Source: Myxococcus hansupus (lineage in GTDB: Bacteria; Myxococcota; Myxococcia; Myxococcales; Myxococcaceae). From it: a DNA stretch of 64,000 nucleotides. Made by a program: the position numbers and the translations under genes. Location: the NCBI RefSeq assembly GCF_000280925.3, contig NZ_CP012109.1, forward strand, positions 6,282,501 to 6,346,500. The letters are read 5' to 3'. Positions within the stretch are counted from its first letter, which is position 1. Every line of letters starts with the position of its first letter. The notes beneath the pieces are model-generated. The model saw nothing but the letters and a program-made list of their open reading frames with translations, made no database searches and had not been told where the DNA came from. Below, in pieces: positions 51,372 through 61,349 of this stretch.

Positions 51372-51937
51372 AGCACGCAGCAGCGCAATTTAGCCTCGGA
51401 GTGTTGCTCGCCGGCTTCTGGGCTGCGCCGAGCCTCGCTCAGCCAACAGCACAGACAGGCACCAAGAGACAATCTCCAACCCCAACGCAGCAAGAGGCTC
51501 TCGGGCAGCTTGAGGACACGTGGCGCCATTACAGCTCCGCCGTCGCCGTTGCCCTCCAGTGCGACAAGGATGGAAAGCACTGCAGGGAGGCGCTCGCGCC
51601 GGCGCCAGAGGACTCGATGAAAGCGCTCACGGAAGCGCTCGTCGCTGGACAGGGTGAACATAGTCTGCCGGTCAAGCTCTCAGCGGGGCAAGGCAAGCTC
51701 CTAGAAAAGCTAATGGAGCGGGTCGCCCAGCGCCGGGCTCGTCTCTTCAAGACTCGGCAGAAGTTGAAGGTCGAGCTGATGAATGCACGCAAGCACTGCA
51801 TGCCAGGGCTGGCCTTCAACAAGGTCGAGTGCGACCAAACGCTTGAGAGCGGGGAGAAAATCGGCAGCGAGTTGAAGGCCGCCGTCGCAGAGGTGAACGG
51901 GTTCATTCGTGAGGCGATGGAATCGCTGGGGGGCTGA
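51368..51937 (+). CDS. Exported helical protein of the MoxR operon
   Basis: A 189-residue protein with a signal peptide (MKHAAAQFSLGVLLAGFWAA followed by PSLAQ). The mature part is almost all helix (LLEKLMERVAQRRARLFKTR; GSELKAAVAEVNGFIREAME), with four Cys that may form two disulfides. ATG at 51368 overlaps the preceding gene by 4 bp and its stop overlaps the following start. Unknown family. Confidence 0.6.
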   Translation: MKHAAAQFSLGVLLAGFWAAPSLAQPTAQTGTKRQSPTPTQQEALGQLEDTWRHYSSAVAVALQCDKDGKHCREALAPAPEDSMKALTEALVAGQGEHSLPVKLSAGQGKLLEKLMERVAQRRARLFKTRQKLKVELMNARKHCMPGLAFNKVECDQTLESGEKIGSELKAAVAEVNGFIREAMESLGG

Positions 51938-52383
51938 TGCCCGCAGCGGCGATGGCAGGCTGCTTGGCCGCCGGTTTCGCAACTCCTGTGTGCATGCTCG
52001 TAGTGCAGTTCCTGGGAGAGTTCCTCCCCGCGCTCAACGAGAAGAAGGCGAGCGGCGGCGACGTTGCGATCGCGCAGGTACCTGGCGCCCTGGTACGCTC
52101 GGCCGCCACGGGCAAACCCGTCGACTTTCCGAGCAACCCATCGGCGAACGTGCCCCCTGCGAAGCTCAGCGGCGCGCTCGCGCGTGGCTCCCCCGCGGGT
52201 AAGAAGGCGCTCATCGACTGGTGCCTCATCGAGGGAGGCTCTCCAGTGGCCATTGGCAACGCGTCCTTGCCTCTAGAGTGTCAACAGGCCCTGCGTGACA
52301 TTGGCTGCGACAACGTGCCAACTCTGGCCAAGACAAGCGAGTGCTACGCGCAGAAGCACCTATCAAGCGGTGGGAAAGAATGA
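51937..52383 (+). CDS. Small membrane-associated protein of the MoxR operon
   Basis: A 148-residue protein. ATG 51937 shares bases with the preceding stop (TGATG). The N-terminus is hydrophobic (AMAGCLAAGFATPVCMLVVQ) and may be a membrane anchor. The rest is small and contains five further Cys in the C-terminal half (IDWCLIEGG; LECQQALRDIGCDN; SECYAQ), suggesting disulfides outside the cytoplasm. Unknown family. It ends 17 bases before the AAA+ gene. Confidence 0.55.
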   Translation: MPAAAMAGCLAAGFATPVCMLVVQFLGEFLPALNEKKASGGDVAIAQVPGALVRSAATGKPVDFPSNPSANVPPAKLSGALARGSPAGKKALIDWCLIEGGSPVAIGNASLPLECQQALRDIGCDNVPTLAKTSECYAQKHLSSGGKE

Positions 52384-52399
52384 GGCCCCCAGGACAACC

Positions 52400-54682
52400 A
52401 TGCCACTGCACGCGCTCTCCCAGGCTGTGAAGGGGTTCTTCGGGTACACGTCCCCTGTCTCTACAGAGCCCGAGGATACCCCGGGCGGCGCCCTATTCGA
52501 GAGTGGCGACGTCCTCATCCGACGGATCATTGACGCCATCCGCCTGCGACGCCCAGTGCTCGTGACAGGTCCACGCGGCAGCGGCAAGTCGCACTGTGCT
52601 CGAGAGGCCATCGAGCGCTGCGTCGACGAGGGAGTCATCGGCGGGTACCACTTTGTGCAAGGAAACCGCGAGATCGGTCGCGACTATCTCAGCGAGGACA
52701 GCCTCACCATCCGGCGTGAGCGGCAGAACGACCCGTCGTCGCGACCGGTCGCGCAGGTGATCGACGCGCTGCTCGTGCGGGGCACCGGCGACAGCGAGCG
52801 GATATCAAAGAGGCGGGGCAAGAACGAACACTTCCCTGGCATCCCTGACGGTGGGGCTCTCGAGTGGGAAGCGTCCGACTGGACCGTACTCTTTCTCGAT
52901 GAGATCAACCGGTTCGGAGACGGCGTCCTTGACAGCCTCCTGAGCCTCACCGAGGAGCGCGTCATCGTACGCGGTGGCGTCAAGCTTCATGTCCCGATCA
53001 TAGTGGTCGCCACGGCGAACCCCCCCGGATATGACGCCACCGCGAAGAAGCTGTCGCCGCCGCTGCAGGCGCGCATCGCTCGCGCCTACCGGGTCTCGCA
53101 GCCAACGCTCGAGACATTGAGCCTGACCATCCTGCCAGCCCAGATACAAAACTACATCGCCCTCAACCGGAGCTCTCGTGAGGGCTCCAACAGCGCCACC
53201 GTCTCGCCAGACCTCACAAAGCTGATCGCCGCAGCGTCCCTGTGCCTGTGGGGCGCGCCATCGCTGAGCCGAAAGGGCGTAGGCTTCCTCACCTACGCAA
53301 CGCGACAGTTGCTGAAGGAAGCCATGAAGGCGGATCCGGTGCTCTCCGGAGCCATGGTGCGGTTGGGCGAGCTGACCAGCTTCGGTCCTGATGCCCGCTC
53401 CGTAGGCGACTGGGTCGGGAGTGCGATGGGGCGGGCCTTGGACCGTGAGGAGGACCGCTTGGGGGCAACGGCCCAGGCGGCGGTGGCTGCACCGGGAGTG
53501 ACTCACACGGACCTCATTGACGCGAGCAATGAGGCTTTGGCGAGCAAGGTCCGGGAGAACTTCAACGAGGGCGCCGAGCCGCTAAAGGCGGCCGAGAAAG
53601 AGACGCTAGTCGAGCAGGTCGTCTCGCGCGTCCTGCGGCAACCCGCGGTCCGGGCTGTCTTTCTCTACCCGGTGGAGAGCGCTGCCCTGCGCCTGCTGGC
53701 TCTGCCCCCCGTGGTGCTCGACCGCCCTGTCGAGGAGGTCTTCGGAGTGCTCCTCCTGAGGGACGAGCCTACCCCGTTCAACGAGGGACCCGTTGCCCTT
53801 GAGTTGCGCAAGCTCGTCCATGGCTACCTCGACAAACTGCCTGCTGAGAAGTCGCCGCAAGAGATTACGCCTGGGCCATGCGAGGTGCTCCGGCGTACAG
53901 TCAAGCTCCTTCGGAGCCTCCTGGTGGAGTCCTGCATCGAGCTCGGCCGAATGCGTGACCGGGACCTCATCCAGAGGCTCGCATCGGATGTCGCGCTCGG
54001 AGAAGGGCAGCCGGTGATCGGGCAGCTGAGGATCCTTGAAAGGTTGAGCGACGAGCTCAAGACCGCAGCTCGGCGCGAACAGCGGTGGGTGCTCAAGCAG
54101 GTCGGCTCCTACGACCAGGAAGAGGCGGTTCTCCAGGCGGCGGCGTTGTTCGACGGGCTCTTCAAAGTGCTCCAGGCTCGCGTTGCGGAGGTACGGGCTC
54201 AGTTCGCGAAGCACCAAGTGTCATTGAAAGACCACCTTGAGCGCGCCGGGCACCTGCATCCAGCTCTTGCGCCGTGGGCCTCAGCGCTCTCAAGAGCCTA
54301 CCGGCAGCAGGAGGTGACGGGTGCGGTCGCCGACGCGCTGACCACAGTGCTGGTCGCCGCTGCAGAGGCCCTGCGAGACTTCGGACAGGCCCCAGTGCCT
54401 CCACCGTTGTCCACCCTCTCTCCCCTGGCGTCGGACCTCTTGGACCGGCTCAGTGGCGGCATGGGCCTTCGCAGAGGAGCGACTCAGCCGGGGGCGAACG
54501 TGGAGTCAGAGCTGAAGACGCGGCTGGTCGTGGGTGGCCACTCCGCCATGACAGATGAGGACTCCAGCAAGGTCCACGTGCTGGCCGTCCAGGCGCAGGA
54601 CGTGATGAAAGCAGAGGCTGTCGCCAAGGCGCACTTGGAAATCGACCGCATCTTCGCTGCGCTGACGAAGCAAAAGGCATGA
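52400..54682 (+). CDS. MoxR-family AAA+ ATPase
   Basis: A 760-residue MoxR-type chaperone-like ATPase. ATG at 52400 follows AGGA (52391-52394). The AAA+ core fills residues about 35-320: Walker A GPRGSGKS at 57-64, Walker B LFLDEINRFGD at about 165-175, sensor 1 VVATANPPG, and an arginine-finger region PPLQARIARAYRV. The remaining 440 residues are helical and have no familiar domain, unusually long for MoxR (typically about 330). MoxR ATPases act with vWA/DUF58 proteins, and one is encoded next. Cytoplasmic; likely the energy source of the system. Confidence 0.85.
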   Translation: MPLHALSQAVKGFFGYTSPVSTEPEDTPGGALFESGDVLIRRIIDAIRLRRPVLVTGPRGSGKSHCAREAIERCVDEGVIGGYHFVQGNREIGRDYLSEDSLTIRRERQNDPSSRPVAQVIDALLVRGTGDSERISKRRGKNEHFPGIPDGGALEWEASDWTVLFLDEINRFGDGVLDSLLSLTEERVIVRGGVKLHVPIIVVATANPPGYDATAKKLSPPLQARIARAYRVSQPTLETLSLTILPAQIQNYIALNRSSREGSNSATVSPDLTKLIAAASLCLWGAPSLSRKGVGFLTYATRQLLKEAMKADPVLSGAMVRLGELTSFGPDARSVGDWVGSAMGRALDREEDRLGATAQAAVAAPGVTHTDLIDASNEALASKVRENFNEGAEPLKAAEKETLVEQVVSRVLRQPAVRAVFLYPVESAALRLLALPPVVLDRPVEEVFGVLLLRDEPTPFNEGPVALELRKLVHGYLDKLPAEKSPQEITPGPCEVLRRTVKLLRSLLVESCIELGRMRDRDLIQRLASDVALGEGQPVIGQLRILERLSDELKTAARREQRWVLKQVGSYDQEEAVLQAAALFDGLFKVLQARVAEVRAQFAKHQVSLKDHLERAGHLHPALAPWASALSRAYRQQEVTGAVADALTTVLVAAAEALRDFGQAPVPPPLSTLSPLASDLLDRLSGGMGLRRGATQPGANVESELKTRLVVGGHSAMTDEDSSKVHVLAVQAQDVMKAEAVAKAHLEIDRIFAALTKQKA

Positions 54683-54697
54683 AGAAGAGCGCGCCCC

Positions 54698-57600
54698 ATG
54701 GATACCGTTCTCCTCCTGGTGGCTGGCAGCTTGCTTGCGCTCGCCGCGCTATGGACGCTGCGCGCGGTGATCGGGCCCCGCCAGCGTGCGTCCACCTACG
54801 TCGAGCTAGCACTTAGTGTGCCGGTGCTGCTGGCGCTTTACGGGCTGCTCTTCCTTTCGAGCGTGGACGCCCAGCAACGCGTGGTCCTCATCCTGCAACC
54901 GCCCGTCGAGGAGCGGCTCTCGGGACTGCTGGACCTCGATGCTCCGGGGCTCCTCTGTGCTGCCCTCCGCCTCACCTCCGAGGCCATGGGAGAGAATGCC
55001 GTCGAGGAGCCGCAGGAGGACCCTTTCACCGACGGATGCAGTTCGGCGCTTGAGTCTGCGCGACTGGGCGGGCGCATTGATGACGCACTCTCCCACGCGA
55101 CCCTGCTGCTGGAGCGTCGCCCCTTCTGGCAGAAAGCGCTGGATTACCTGGAGGGGCGGTCGCTCCGTGTGGTCGTGCTCGTCCGCGATCCGGAGAGCTG
55201 GCGCCAGTCGCAGCAACGACTCGACTTGAGGGCGCATTCGAAGAGGCTCGAGGCCACCGGTGCGCAGTTGCTGGTGGCGACGAACCGGGCCGACCAAGCT
55301 CCCCCTTGGGAAAGTAAGCTCCAGATCGCGCTGTTGTCGCGACGAATCTCTCGCGAGCAGAGACCGGAGCTGCAGTTCCGTCTCCGGCTCGTCGGCCCGC
55401 ATCCCCAAGGTGCGCTGGCGGTGTCATGCGTCCTGGGCGGGGACTGCCTCGGCGGGGCCTCCTGCCCCGGTGGGAGCGCCTGTATGGCCGGAGCCTGCGT
55501 CGTGCCTTGCAACGCTCCGTCCTGCGAGGCGCTAAGACCGCGCTTCCGGTTCCATGCCCTGCCAGCGAACCTGACGCCGGACCCAACGCCCGGCGGGGAT
55601 TCCTGGCTCCTCTCCCCATCAGGCTTCGGGCCATGGACCATCGATCACTTTGACCCGGGGAAATTGGCTCATGGCCGTGAATGGATCCCGCTGCGGTGTG
55701 AGGTCGGCACCATCCAGCCTCACAGGGTGATCGCCACGGCCACCACGGCTGTCTTCGTCGACGCAGCGAAAGTGCCGGTGATCTCTCCGGGGAGGGGGCA
55801 CTTGGCGCCACAAGCCGGCATTGAGCCAAGCCTCCCCGACGTCAACAAGCGCCACCGGCTCTTCTTCTACGTGACGAAGAGTGCTGAACCCATGGTGGCA
55901 GAGGCGGCACGGGCGATGGTCTTCGACGACCTCGCGCCGGAGGACTGGAAGTCGCAGTGTGCCGTGCTGAAGCGCTCTCTGGAGACTGGCGTTCCTACGG
56001 TGGTCGCTGGGCTCTCATCCCAGGACATCTGCACAGGCACTGATCTGGGAGTGCGGCATCCGTCCCGGCTGAGGAACGTGTTGTTCGACCGGCGTCCGCA
56101 GTTACATGTCGACTTCGACCGGTCGCGGTTGGGGCGTTTCCTCTCGCCTCCCAAAAACCCGGGCACTTCGATCGTCGTCGAGAAGCTCGACGCCTCCCCC
56201 AGCCATGACCTCCTCGTCAAACTCCAGATTCGCATCATTCACGAAGCGGTGCGCCTTGCAAGGGATCTCCACGTGCTAGAGACCTGGGCTGAGACCTCCT
56301 CTGAGGATGTGCTCGTTCCCCGCAAGCCGAAGCTTTCCACGTATGAGGTGTTCACCCCGGACTCAAGGCTGCGCGAGCAGGAGTTGCTGGCGAATCGTCC
56401 CGACGGGGACAAGACGGGCGCGATGCTCGCAACGTCAAGCATCCCCTCGCGATTGGCGGCACTTCCCATGCCGAGCGTGGACACCCATGGACTGCGGCGC
56501 GCGGGCATCCAGGACTCTATCGTCCTGTTTGCATACGTCCATGACCAGTGCTTCGCGCCTGCAGACGTGGAGAGGGCGGCCGAGTACCTGTCCTGGGGAG
56601 CCAACCTCTCGGTCATCCCGATCCGGCTCGACTTCCAGTTGCGCAAGCCCGAATGCCCACCTGGAATGGGCACACAGGATTCGTTGCTGGGGACGTTGAA
56701 GCGAATCGCGGCAGCGGGCGGAACGAAGGCGGGACCGGTAGGAGAGCAGCTTCAGAGGCGGATCATGATCTGGACAGGCGAGCGGTTCCAGCCACTGTCT
56801 GCGGGGCTGTCCAATGCCTCCGTCGAAGCCACAGCCGTGACGCTCGACACCACCACGACCATGGCGACAGCACTAGCTCGGCACTGGGAGGAGGTACTCA
56901 AGCCGGACCGCTACCGCATGCGCGTCGTCGGGACGGGGCGTTGGATCGACGAACGGGTGCTGGACCCTGGCCAGAGCGAGTCCGAGGCGTCTCCCGCCGT
57001 TTCGCGCGGAGGTGCTCCCTTGGTGTTCGAGGCGCTCGAGACAACCTCGGGCTCTGCGCGCCCGCTGCTCCAGATTGCCGAGGGCATGAGCCCTCGGAGC
57101 CCGGGCTGGACGGTGGGGCTCAGCACCTTCTCCGTAGCCGCGCCCGTGCTTGTGCTCGGCTACTCTCCATTGGAGGGGCGCAAGGGTGACTTCCCCTATC
57201 CGGTTCACTGGCGCGCGGACCCAGGAATGCGCCTCTCCGTCGAGGGGAAGGAGGACCGCTTCGGGCCGAGGCGGCTGGTCGACGCTGTTTCGCTGTGGAC
57301 CGACGTGCGTCCTACGGTGACGCGCAGCCCGCGGATCGAGGCGGTCTCCTACCGTGACGAGACGATCCGCCTTGAGGTCAGCCAGTATCTCCCCCTCTCG
57401 AAGGGAGAGGCCGCGCAGAGCACCGCCCTGGTCGTCGGCCGGACGGGATTGAGCGCGAACGTAAAGGACTGTCAGGGCTCGCCCCAAAGGCTCCGGCTCG
57501 CCCAAATCCTCCCAGACCGGAGCGCCTTTGTCTTCGAGCTACCACTCGGATCGCGAGCCGCGCTCTGTGGCGAGGCGAGCTGCCGGCTGACCCTGTGCCG

Positions 57601-58768
57601 CGCGGAGTGTGCGGGCGCCAACCCGCCCAGCGACTGCGAAGCGGTGGACTCCTTCTATGTCCCGGCAGCGAAGCTCCCAGAGCGAAGGTGGGCAGACGTC
57701 GACGTGCTAGAGCAACTGTTGGCGCTAGCGCGCTACTCCGGTGGAGGACTACTCAACCCTGCCGTGCCCGCCAGGTCGGCGCTGCGCTCGCGGTTTCTGA
57801 TCGCCCTCGCACTCTCGCTCGCAACCCTGTGGACCCTGGTCGTCATTGCTCGCTGGCTTCGCACGAAACGCGTCACGCAGACGGCAACGCAAGCAACGCA
57901 GAAGCTGCGGCTGGATGAGGTCGCGACAACAGTGCGGGAGGCGGGGGAGAACCTCGGGCACGCGTCCCCCCGCCCGCCAGCGGGCCCGCTGGCGACAGTG
58001 CGCCCCATGGAGGCGGGCGACCCCTTCAGGAATATAGTGCGCAGCGACTTCCTGGCAGCAGTTGGTCTGCTGCCCGACGTTGAGGGTGGGCTATTGCCAC
58101 GAATCGTGGAGCGCATTCGCGAAGAGCCGCGCCGAATCAAGGTGGTGGTGAACGTGGGCGCGTCGATGCGCGTCCCCACAGCACCGGGGAGCCCCCCTCC
58201 GAAGCTCCTGGGGGCCGCACGGGTGGCGGCAGCCGTCTCGCAGATTGCCTGGAGTGGCCACGCCGAGGTGACGCTGGAGGCGGTAGGGATGGGCGCGCCT
58301 CGGCTCGAAGGGCCCCACACAGTGTCCCCCGCGGATCAGTTTGTCGAGTCCTTCATCCTCGATGCAGCCCGCCGCACTGGCAGCCCCGTGCTCCGTGCTC
58401 CGCTCGCTGCGGACGAGGGCGAGGCAATCGTCTACATCTCGGACCTACTTAACGAGTCACTCCCCGAGCTCAGCGCGCGGATCCAGGCTCTGCAATTCGA
58501 TGGCTCTCCAGTGTCCGTAGTCCACGTGTACTGGCCAGGCGAGTTCGAGCTCCTCGAGAGCGGCCTCGACATCGGGAACGGGATGCTGGTCGCGAGGGGC
58601 GGTCACACGCCAGAGACCTTGAAACGCGAGCATGAGGGATTCGTGCGAGAGCTCAGAGCGGCGTGCGGAGAGGCCCGGGGTGGATTGCTAGTGGTCGCGG
58701 CCGACATCGGGGCGGGCCAAATCGTGAATGCGGTGATGGAGAGCGACCTGGGAGCGATCTTGAGATGA
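54698..58768 (+). CDS. Giant membrane protein ending in a DUF58/vWA-like domain
   Basis: A 1356-residue protein. Two membrane helices near the start (about 3-22 and 33-54) precede a very large extracytoplasmic part with two Cys-rich patches (about 243-280, eight Cys; about 955-985, six Cys). A third helix at about 1030-1052 (FLIALALSLATLWTLVVIAR) leads to a cytoplasmic region of 300 residues. Its end (about 1105-1330) resembles DUF58: FLAAVGLLPDVEGGLLPRI, IKVVVNVGASMRVP, ARVAAAVSQIAW, AIVYISDLLNE and VSVVHVYWPGEFEL. The metal site is degenerate (VNVGASM against DxSxS). It would be the MoxR partner. Confidence 0.75.
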   Translation: MDTVLLLVAGSLLALAALWTLRAVIGPRQRASTYVELALSVPVLLALYGLLFLSSVDAQQRVVLILQPPVEERLSGLLDLDAPGLLCAALRLTSEAMGENAVEEPQEDPFTDGCSSALESARLGGRIDDALSHATLLLERRPFWQKALDYLEGRSLRVVVLVRDPESWRQSQQRLDLRAHSKRLEATGAQLLVATNRADQAPPWESKLQIALLSRRISREQRPELQFRLRLVGPHPQGALAVSCVLGGDCLGGASCPGGSACMAGACVVPCNAPSCEALRPRFRFHALPANLTPDPTPGGDSWLLSPSGFGPWTIDHFDPGKLAHGREWIPLRCEVGTIQPHRVIATATTAVFVDAAKVPVISPGRGHLAPQAGIEPSLPDVNKRHRLFFYVTKSAEPMVAEAARAMVFDDLAPEDWKSQCAVLKRSLETGVPTVVAGLSSQDICTGTDLGVRHPSRLRNVLFDRRPQLHVDFDRSRLGRFLSPPKNPGTSIVVEKLDASPSHDLLVKLQIRIIHEAVRLARDLHVLETWAETSSEDVLVPRKPKLSTYEVFTPDSRLREQELLANRPDGDKTGAMLATSSIPSRLAALPMPSVDTHGLRRAGIQDSIVLFAYVHDQCFAPADVERAAEYLSWGANLSVIPIRLDFQLRKPECPPGMGTQDSLLGTLKRIAAAGGTKAGPVGEQLQRRIMIWTGERFQPLSAGLSNASVEATAVTLDTTTTMATALARHWEEVLKPDRYRMRVVGTGRWIDERVLDPGQSESEASPAVSRGGAPLVFEALETTSGSARPLLQIAEGMSPRSPGWTVGLSTFSVAAPVLVLGYSPLEGRKGDFPYPVHWRADPGMRLSVEGKEDRFGPRRLVDAVSLWTDVRPTVTRSPRIEAVSYRDETIRLEVSQYLPLSKGEAAQSTALVVGRTGLSANVKDCQGSPQRLRLAQILPDRSAFVFELPLGSRAALCGEASCRLTLCRAECAGANPPSDCEAVDSFYVPAAKLPERRWADVDVLEQLLALARYSGGGLLNPAVPARSALRSRFLIALALSLATLWTLVVIARWLRTKRVTQTATQATQKLRLDEVATTVREAGENLGHASPRPPAGPLATVRPMEAGDPFRNIVRSDFLAAVGLLPDVEGGLLPRIVERIREEPRRIKVVVNVGASMRVPTAPGSPPPKLLGAARVAAAVSQIAWSGHAEVTLEAVGMGAPRLEGPHTVSPADQFVESFILDAARRTGSPVLRAPLAADEGEAIVYISDLLNESLPELSARIQALQFDGSPVSVVHVYWPGEFELLESGLDIGNGMLVARGGHTPETLKREHEGFVRELRAACGEARGGLLVVAADIGAGQIVNAVMESDLGAILR

Positions 58769-60720
58769 ACAGCTGGCGATGGCTGGAGGGCGCGACGGAC
58801 GAGGTGGGGAGAGTGTTGCTGCTCGCCGCGGCAGCGGCGGTCCTTCTCTCGGCCCTGGCCGCCCACATGCCGGCCCGTGTGCCTGGTCCGCTGACGGCGC
58901 ACGAGCGGGCCGCGGCGCGAGGCGGGCGCTGGGCGCGCTCCCTCGGGCTCATTGGCATCACGCTCTCCGCACTCTCCGCGCTCGCTACGCTCGCTGCCTT
59001 GTTCCCTCCTGCCGCGCCCAAAGCGATGGTGCTCATCAGCCGGACGCGGTCGAACCCGCCCTGGACCGAGTTGCCAACCTCGCCCGAATGTGCCGCCGCG
59101 CTCGAACAGCCCGCCGTGGATCTCGGAGACGTCGTGGATGGGGCGCTGGAGTCACTAGCGGGTCGGGAGCCCCCCTGGAACGGGGAGTGGTCCGACAACG
59201 CCCTCGCCCGGTGGCTCGCCGGCACAATCGATTGGCGCGAGCTCGAGCTTCCCATCGATGCGGCGCAGTTGGCGAACACCTCGGGCGGCGTGGGCAGGCC
59301 GGATCTACCGGAGTGGTTCATCCAAAGCGTCGAGCTCACGGCCGTGGCTCGCGCAACGAGGGCAGCCAACGTCCCCATAGTGCTGCTGGCTGCCGGGGAG
59401 TCGACAGACGCGGCGAGCCTTGATCTTCTCGCCGACTATCTTACCCAGCGTGGGACTCTGCTCTGCGCGTTCGGCGGTGGAGGCGGAGCTGGCCCCTCTC
59501 TCCGGCCGAGCCTCCAGAGGCTAACGCGAGCGCGGTTCTCGACCGAAGGGGTGCCCGCCCTCCGTGTTTATGCGCTGATCACGGGTCAGCTGCTGCAGCC
59601 CGCCCGCTTCGAATTCCAGCTTGCGGTGGGGGGCGCGCAACAGCCGAGCGCCTCGGCTGCGCAGGCAACACCTATCGGGATGATCTCGGTCATTGCGCCC
59701 GCCGATGGGTACACCAGCCGCATCCTTCCCGTGTGCATCTCCGCGGGAGGCTGTGGCGACTGGACGCAGGCAATAGTGCCACTCGCCACCCTGGAGGAGC
59801 TCGCTCGCGCCCTTGAGCGTGGCGACGACGTCGCCCTCGAAGGGAAGGGATTGCTTGCGCCGGGCCACCCGTCCAGCCGGGTCGTCCTCGCGGAGGCGGA
59901 GGCGCGGATTGAGGTCCGAGGTCCCACCGGAGGCAGCCCGCCCCCCGAACTCGCGCGGTGGCTGAAGCTCGAGACTGAGCTGCACGGTGCCGCTCTGTCG
60001 GCGTACCGGAGGGACCTGGCGGCGGGAGGGATTGCCCGACTGGGGACAAGCACCAGCGCACGCAAGGCGCTCGTGTCTGTTGAAGGCGATGCAGTCCTGG
60101 TCGCTGCGACGGGCGAGGGGATCGCGAAGGCGCGGGAACGCCTGATCCAGCTCTCCACAGGGACGGGATTGAGCAACGCTCCCGCTCGGCGCACTCGAAT
60201 CATCGAGGCCCATGCTGGCGGTGAGACCCTCTTCTCGCTGCTCAATGTCTCGCTGCCCGGGACAACGACAAGTCAGCTCAAATGGCCCCTGAAGCAGGCG
60301 CTGGCCGTGGAGGCGAGCGGGTCTTGGCCGGCAGGTGCGAGCAACTCCCGCGTGGCGGTCGGCGGAATCGCTGAGCGCTCGAGGAAGGGGGGAGTGCACT
60401 TCGTCATCCTCAAGCTCACGCGTCGTCAGCTGCTCAATGGGCCCGACGCCGAGGTCATCACGCGGTTTGCGATTGCGAGAGCACTCGCCTGGGCGGCGAC
60501 AGCGGTGACCGACCCAGACGCGATGACGCCCCCCTTGATTATCGCGGATGGGGCGGGCGCGAGCCGTCCAGCGGCACCGCTGCTCAACGATGGCGAGTTG
60601 GACGAGTCATTTCACGTCGCTGTACGCTTCTTCGACGTAGCCTGTGCACTGCTCGTCGCCTGTTACTTGCTCTATCGGCGTCAGGTGGGAGCCGCGCCGC
60701 CTGGGCGAGGAGATCGATGA
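58765..60720 (+). CDS. BatA/BatB-like membrane-anchored protein without obvious enzyme motif
   Basis: A 651-residue protein starting at ATG 58765, overlapping the previous gene by 4 bp. Two membrane helices at the N-terminus (about 15-33 and 60-82) and one near the C-terminus (about 620-640, FFDVACALLVACYLLYR) leave a large periplasmic middle region. That region includes an alpha/beta portion (ANVPIVLLAAGESTDAASLD followed by LLADYLTQRGTLLCAFGGGG) that looks like a glutamine-amidotransferase-like or vWA-like fold. This two-helix, big domain, one-helix layout is typical of proteins encoded with MoxR and DUF58. Exact family unknown. Confidence 0.6.
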   Translation: MNSWRWLEGATDEVGRVLLLAAAAAVLLSALAAHMPARVPGPLTAHERAAARGGRWARSLGLIGITLSALSALATLAALFPPAAPKAMVLISRTRSNPPWTELPTSPECAAALEQPAVDLGDVVDGALESLAGREPPWNGEWSDNALARWLAGTIDWRELELPIDAAQLANTSGGVGRPDLPEWFIQSVELTAVARATRAANVPIVLLAAGESTDAASLDLLADYLTQRGTLLCAFGGGGGAGPSLRPSLQRLTRARFSTEGVPALRVYALITGQLLQPARFEFQLAVGGAQQPSASAAQATPIGMISVIAPADGYTSRILPVCISAGGCGDWTQAIVPLATLEELARALERGDDVALEGKGLLAPGHPSSRVVLAEAEARIEVRGPTGGSPPPELARWLKLETELHGAALSAYRRDLAAGGIARLGTSTSARKALVSVEGDAVLVAATGEGIAKARERLIQLSTGTGLSNAPARRTRIIEAHAGGETLFSLLNVSLPGTTTSQLKWPLKQALAVEASGSWPAGASNSRVAVGGIAERSRKGGVHFVILKLTRRQLLNGPDAEVITRFAIARALAWAATAVTDPDAMTPPLIIADGAGASRPAAPLLNDGELDESFHVAVRFFDVACALLVACYLLYRRQVGAAPPGRGDR

Positions 60721-61293
60721 ATGCGCTGGTATGTCCTGCTCATGCTGGTGGGTGCCTCTAGCGCGGACGCACAGTCAAGTGCGACGGGCGTGAGACGCGA
60801 GGTAGCCCGGAAGTATTGCGACGCGCTCTTCAGCGGTGATGTGAGCACCGCCCTGGAGCTCTCGTTCGAGCCTACGGTGGATCAGAGGCGCAGCATCGAA
60901 CTCCTCGCCGTGCAAGGGCGAAGTAGGCGCCGGGTGGTGGAGGTGCTGAAGCTGCACGATCAGCAACTGAAGGAGTTCTACCCACGCGAGGAATGTGAGC
61001 AGTTCTCTCGTTCTCCCGAGACCAGGAAGACCGTGGATCGCTACGTCCTGTCGGCGCCGTTCGAGGTCGAGCTGAGACGCAAGGGAACCCGATGGTTCGT
61101 GGTGCAGCCAGCGACCACAGAGACACCACATTGCTGGCATGCCGCGGTCCTCGCGGTGTACGAGAAAGCGGTGACCGCAGCCATCGCGGCTGCACAAGGC
61201 GGGGCTGCAGCAGAGAAGGTAATGAACGGCTACGCCTCGGCTGTTGAGAATGCACTCGACCAACCGATGGACTGTGAACGCGGCTCCCCTTGA
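60721..61293 (+). CDS. Exported protein of the MoxR operon
   Basis: A 190-residue protein directly abutting the preceding stop (TGA then ATG at 60721). The signal peptide is MRWYVLLMLVGASSADAQ. The mature part is mixed alpha/beta (YCDALFSGDVSTALELSF; YVLSAPFEVELRRKGTRWFV) with the general look of an NTF2/DUF3887-like fold, and has four Cys. That fold guess is weak. No enzyme motif. Confidence 0.6.
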   Translation: MRWYVLLMLVGASSADAQSSATGVRREVARKYCDALFSGDVSTALELSFEPTVDQRRSIELLAVQGRSRRRVVEVLKLHDQQLKEFYPREECEQFSRSPETRKTVDRYVLSAPFEVELRRKGTRWFVVQPATTETPHCWHAAVLAVYEKAVTAAIAAAQGGAAAEKVMNGYASAVENALDQPMDCERGSP

Positions 61294-61349
61294 GGATGCT
61301 CCGCCGAAGCATTGCCCTGCGAAATGCGGGTGACCCGAAGGAGAATGGT

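Noticed and set aside
61290-61349. Upstream start for the last operon gene
   Set aside because: It would place 20 residues before the signal peptide; ATG 61350 has a better ribosome site.
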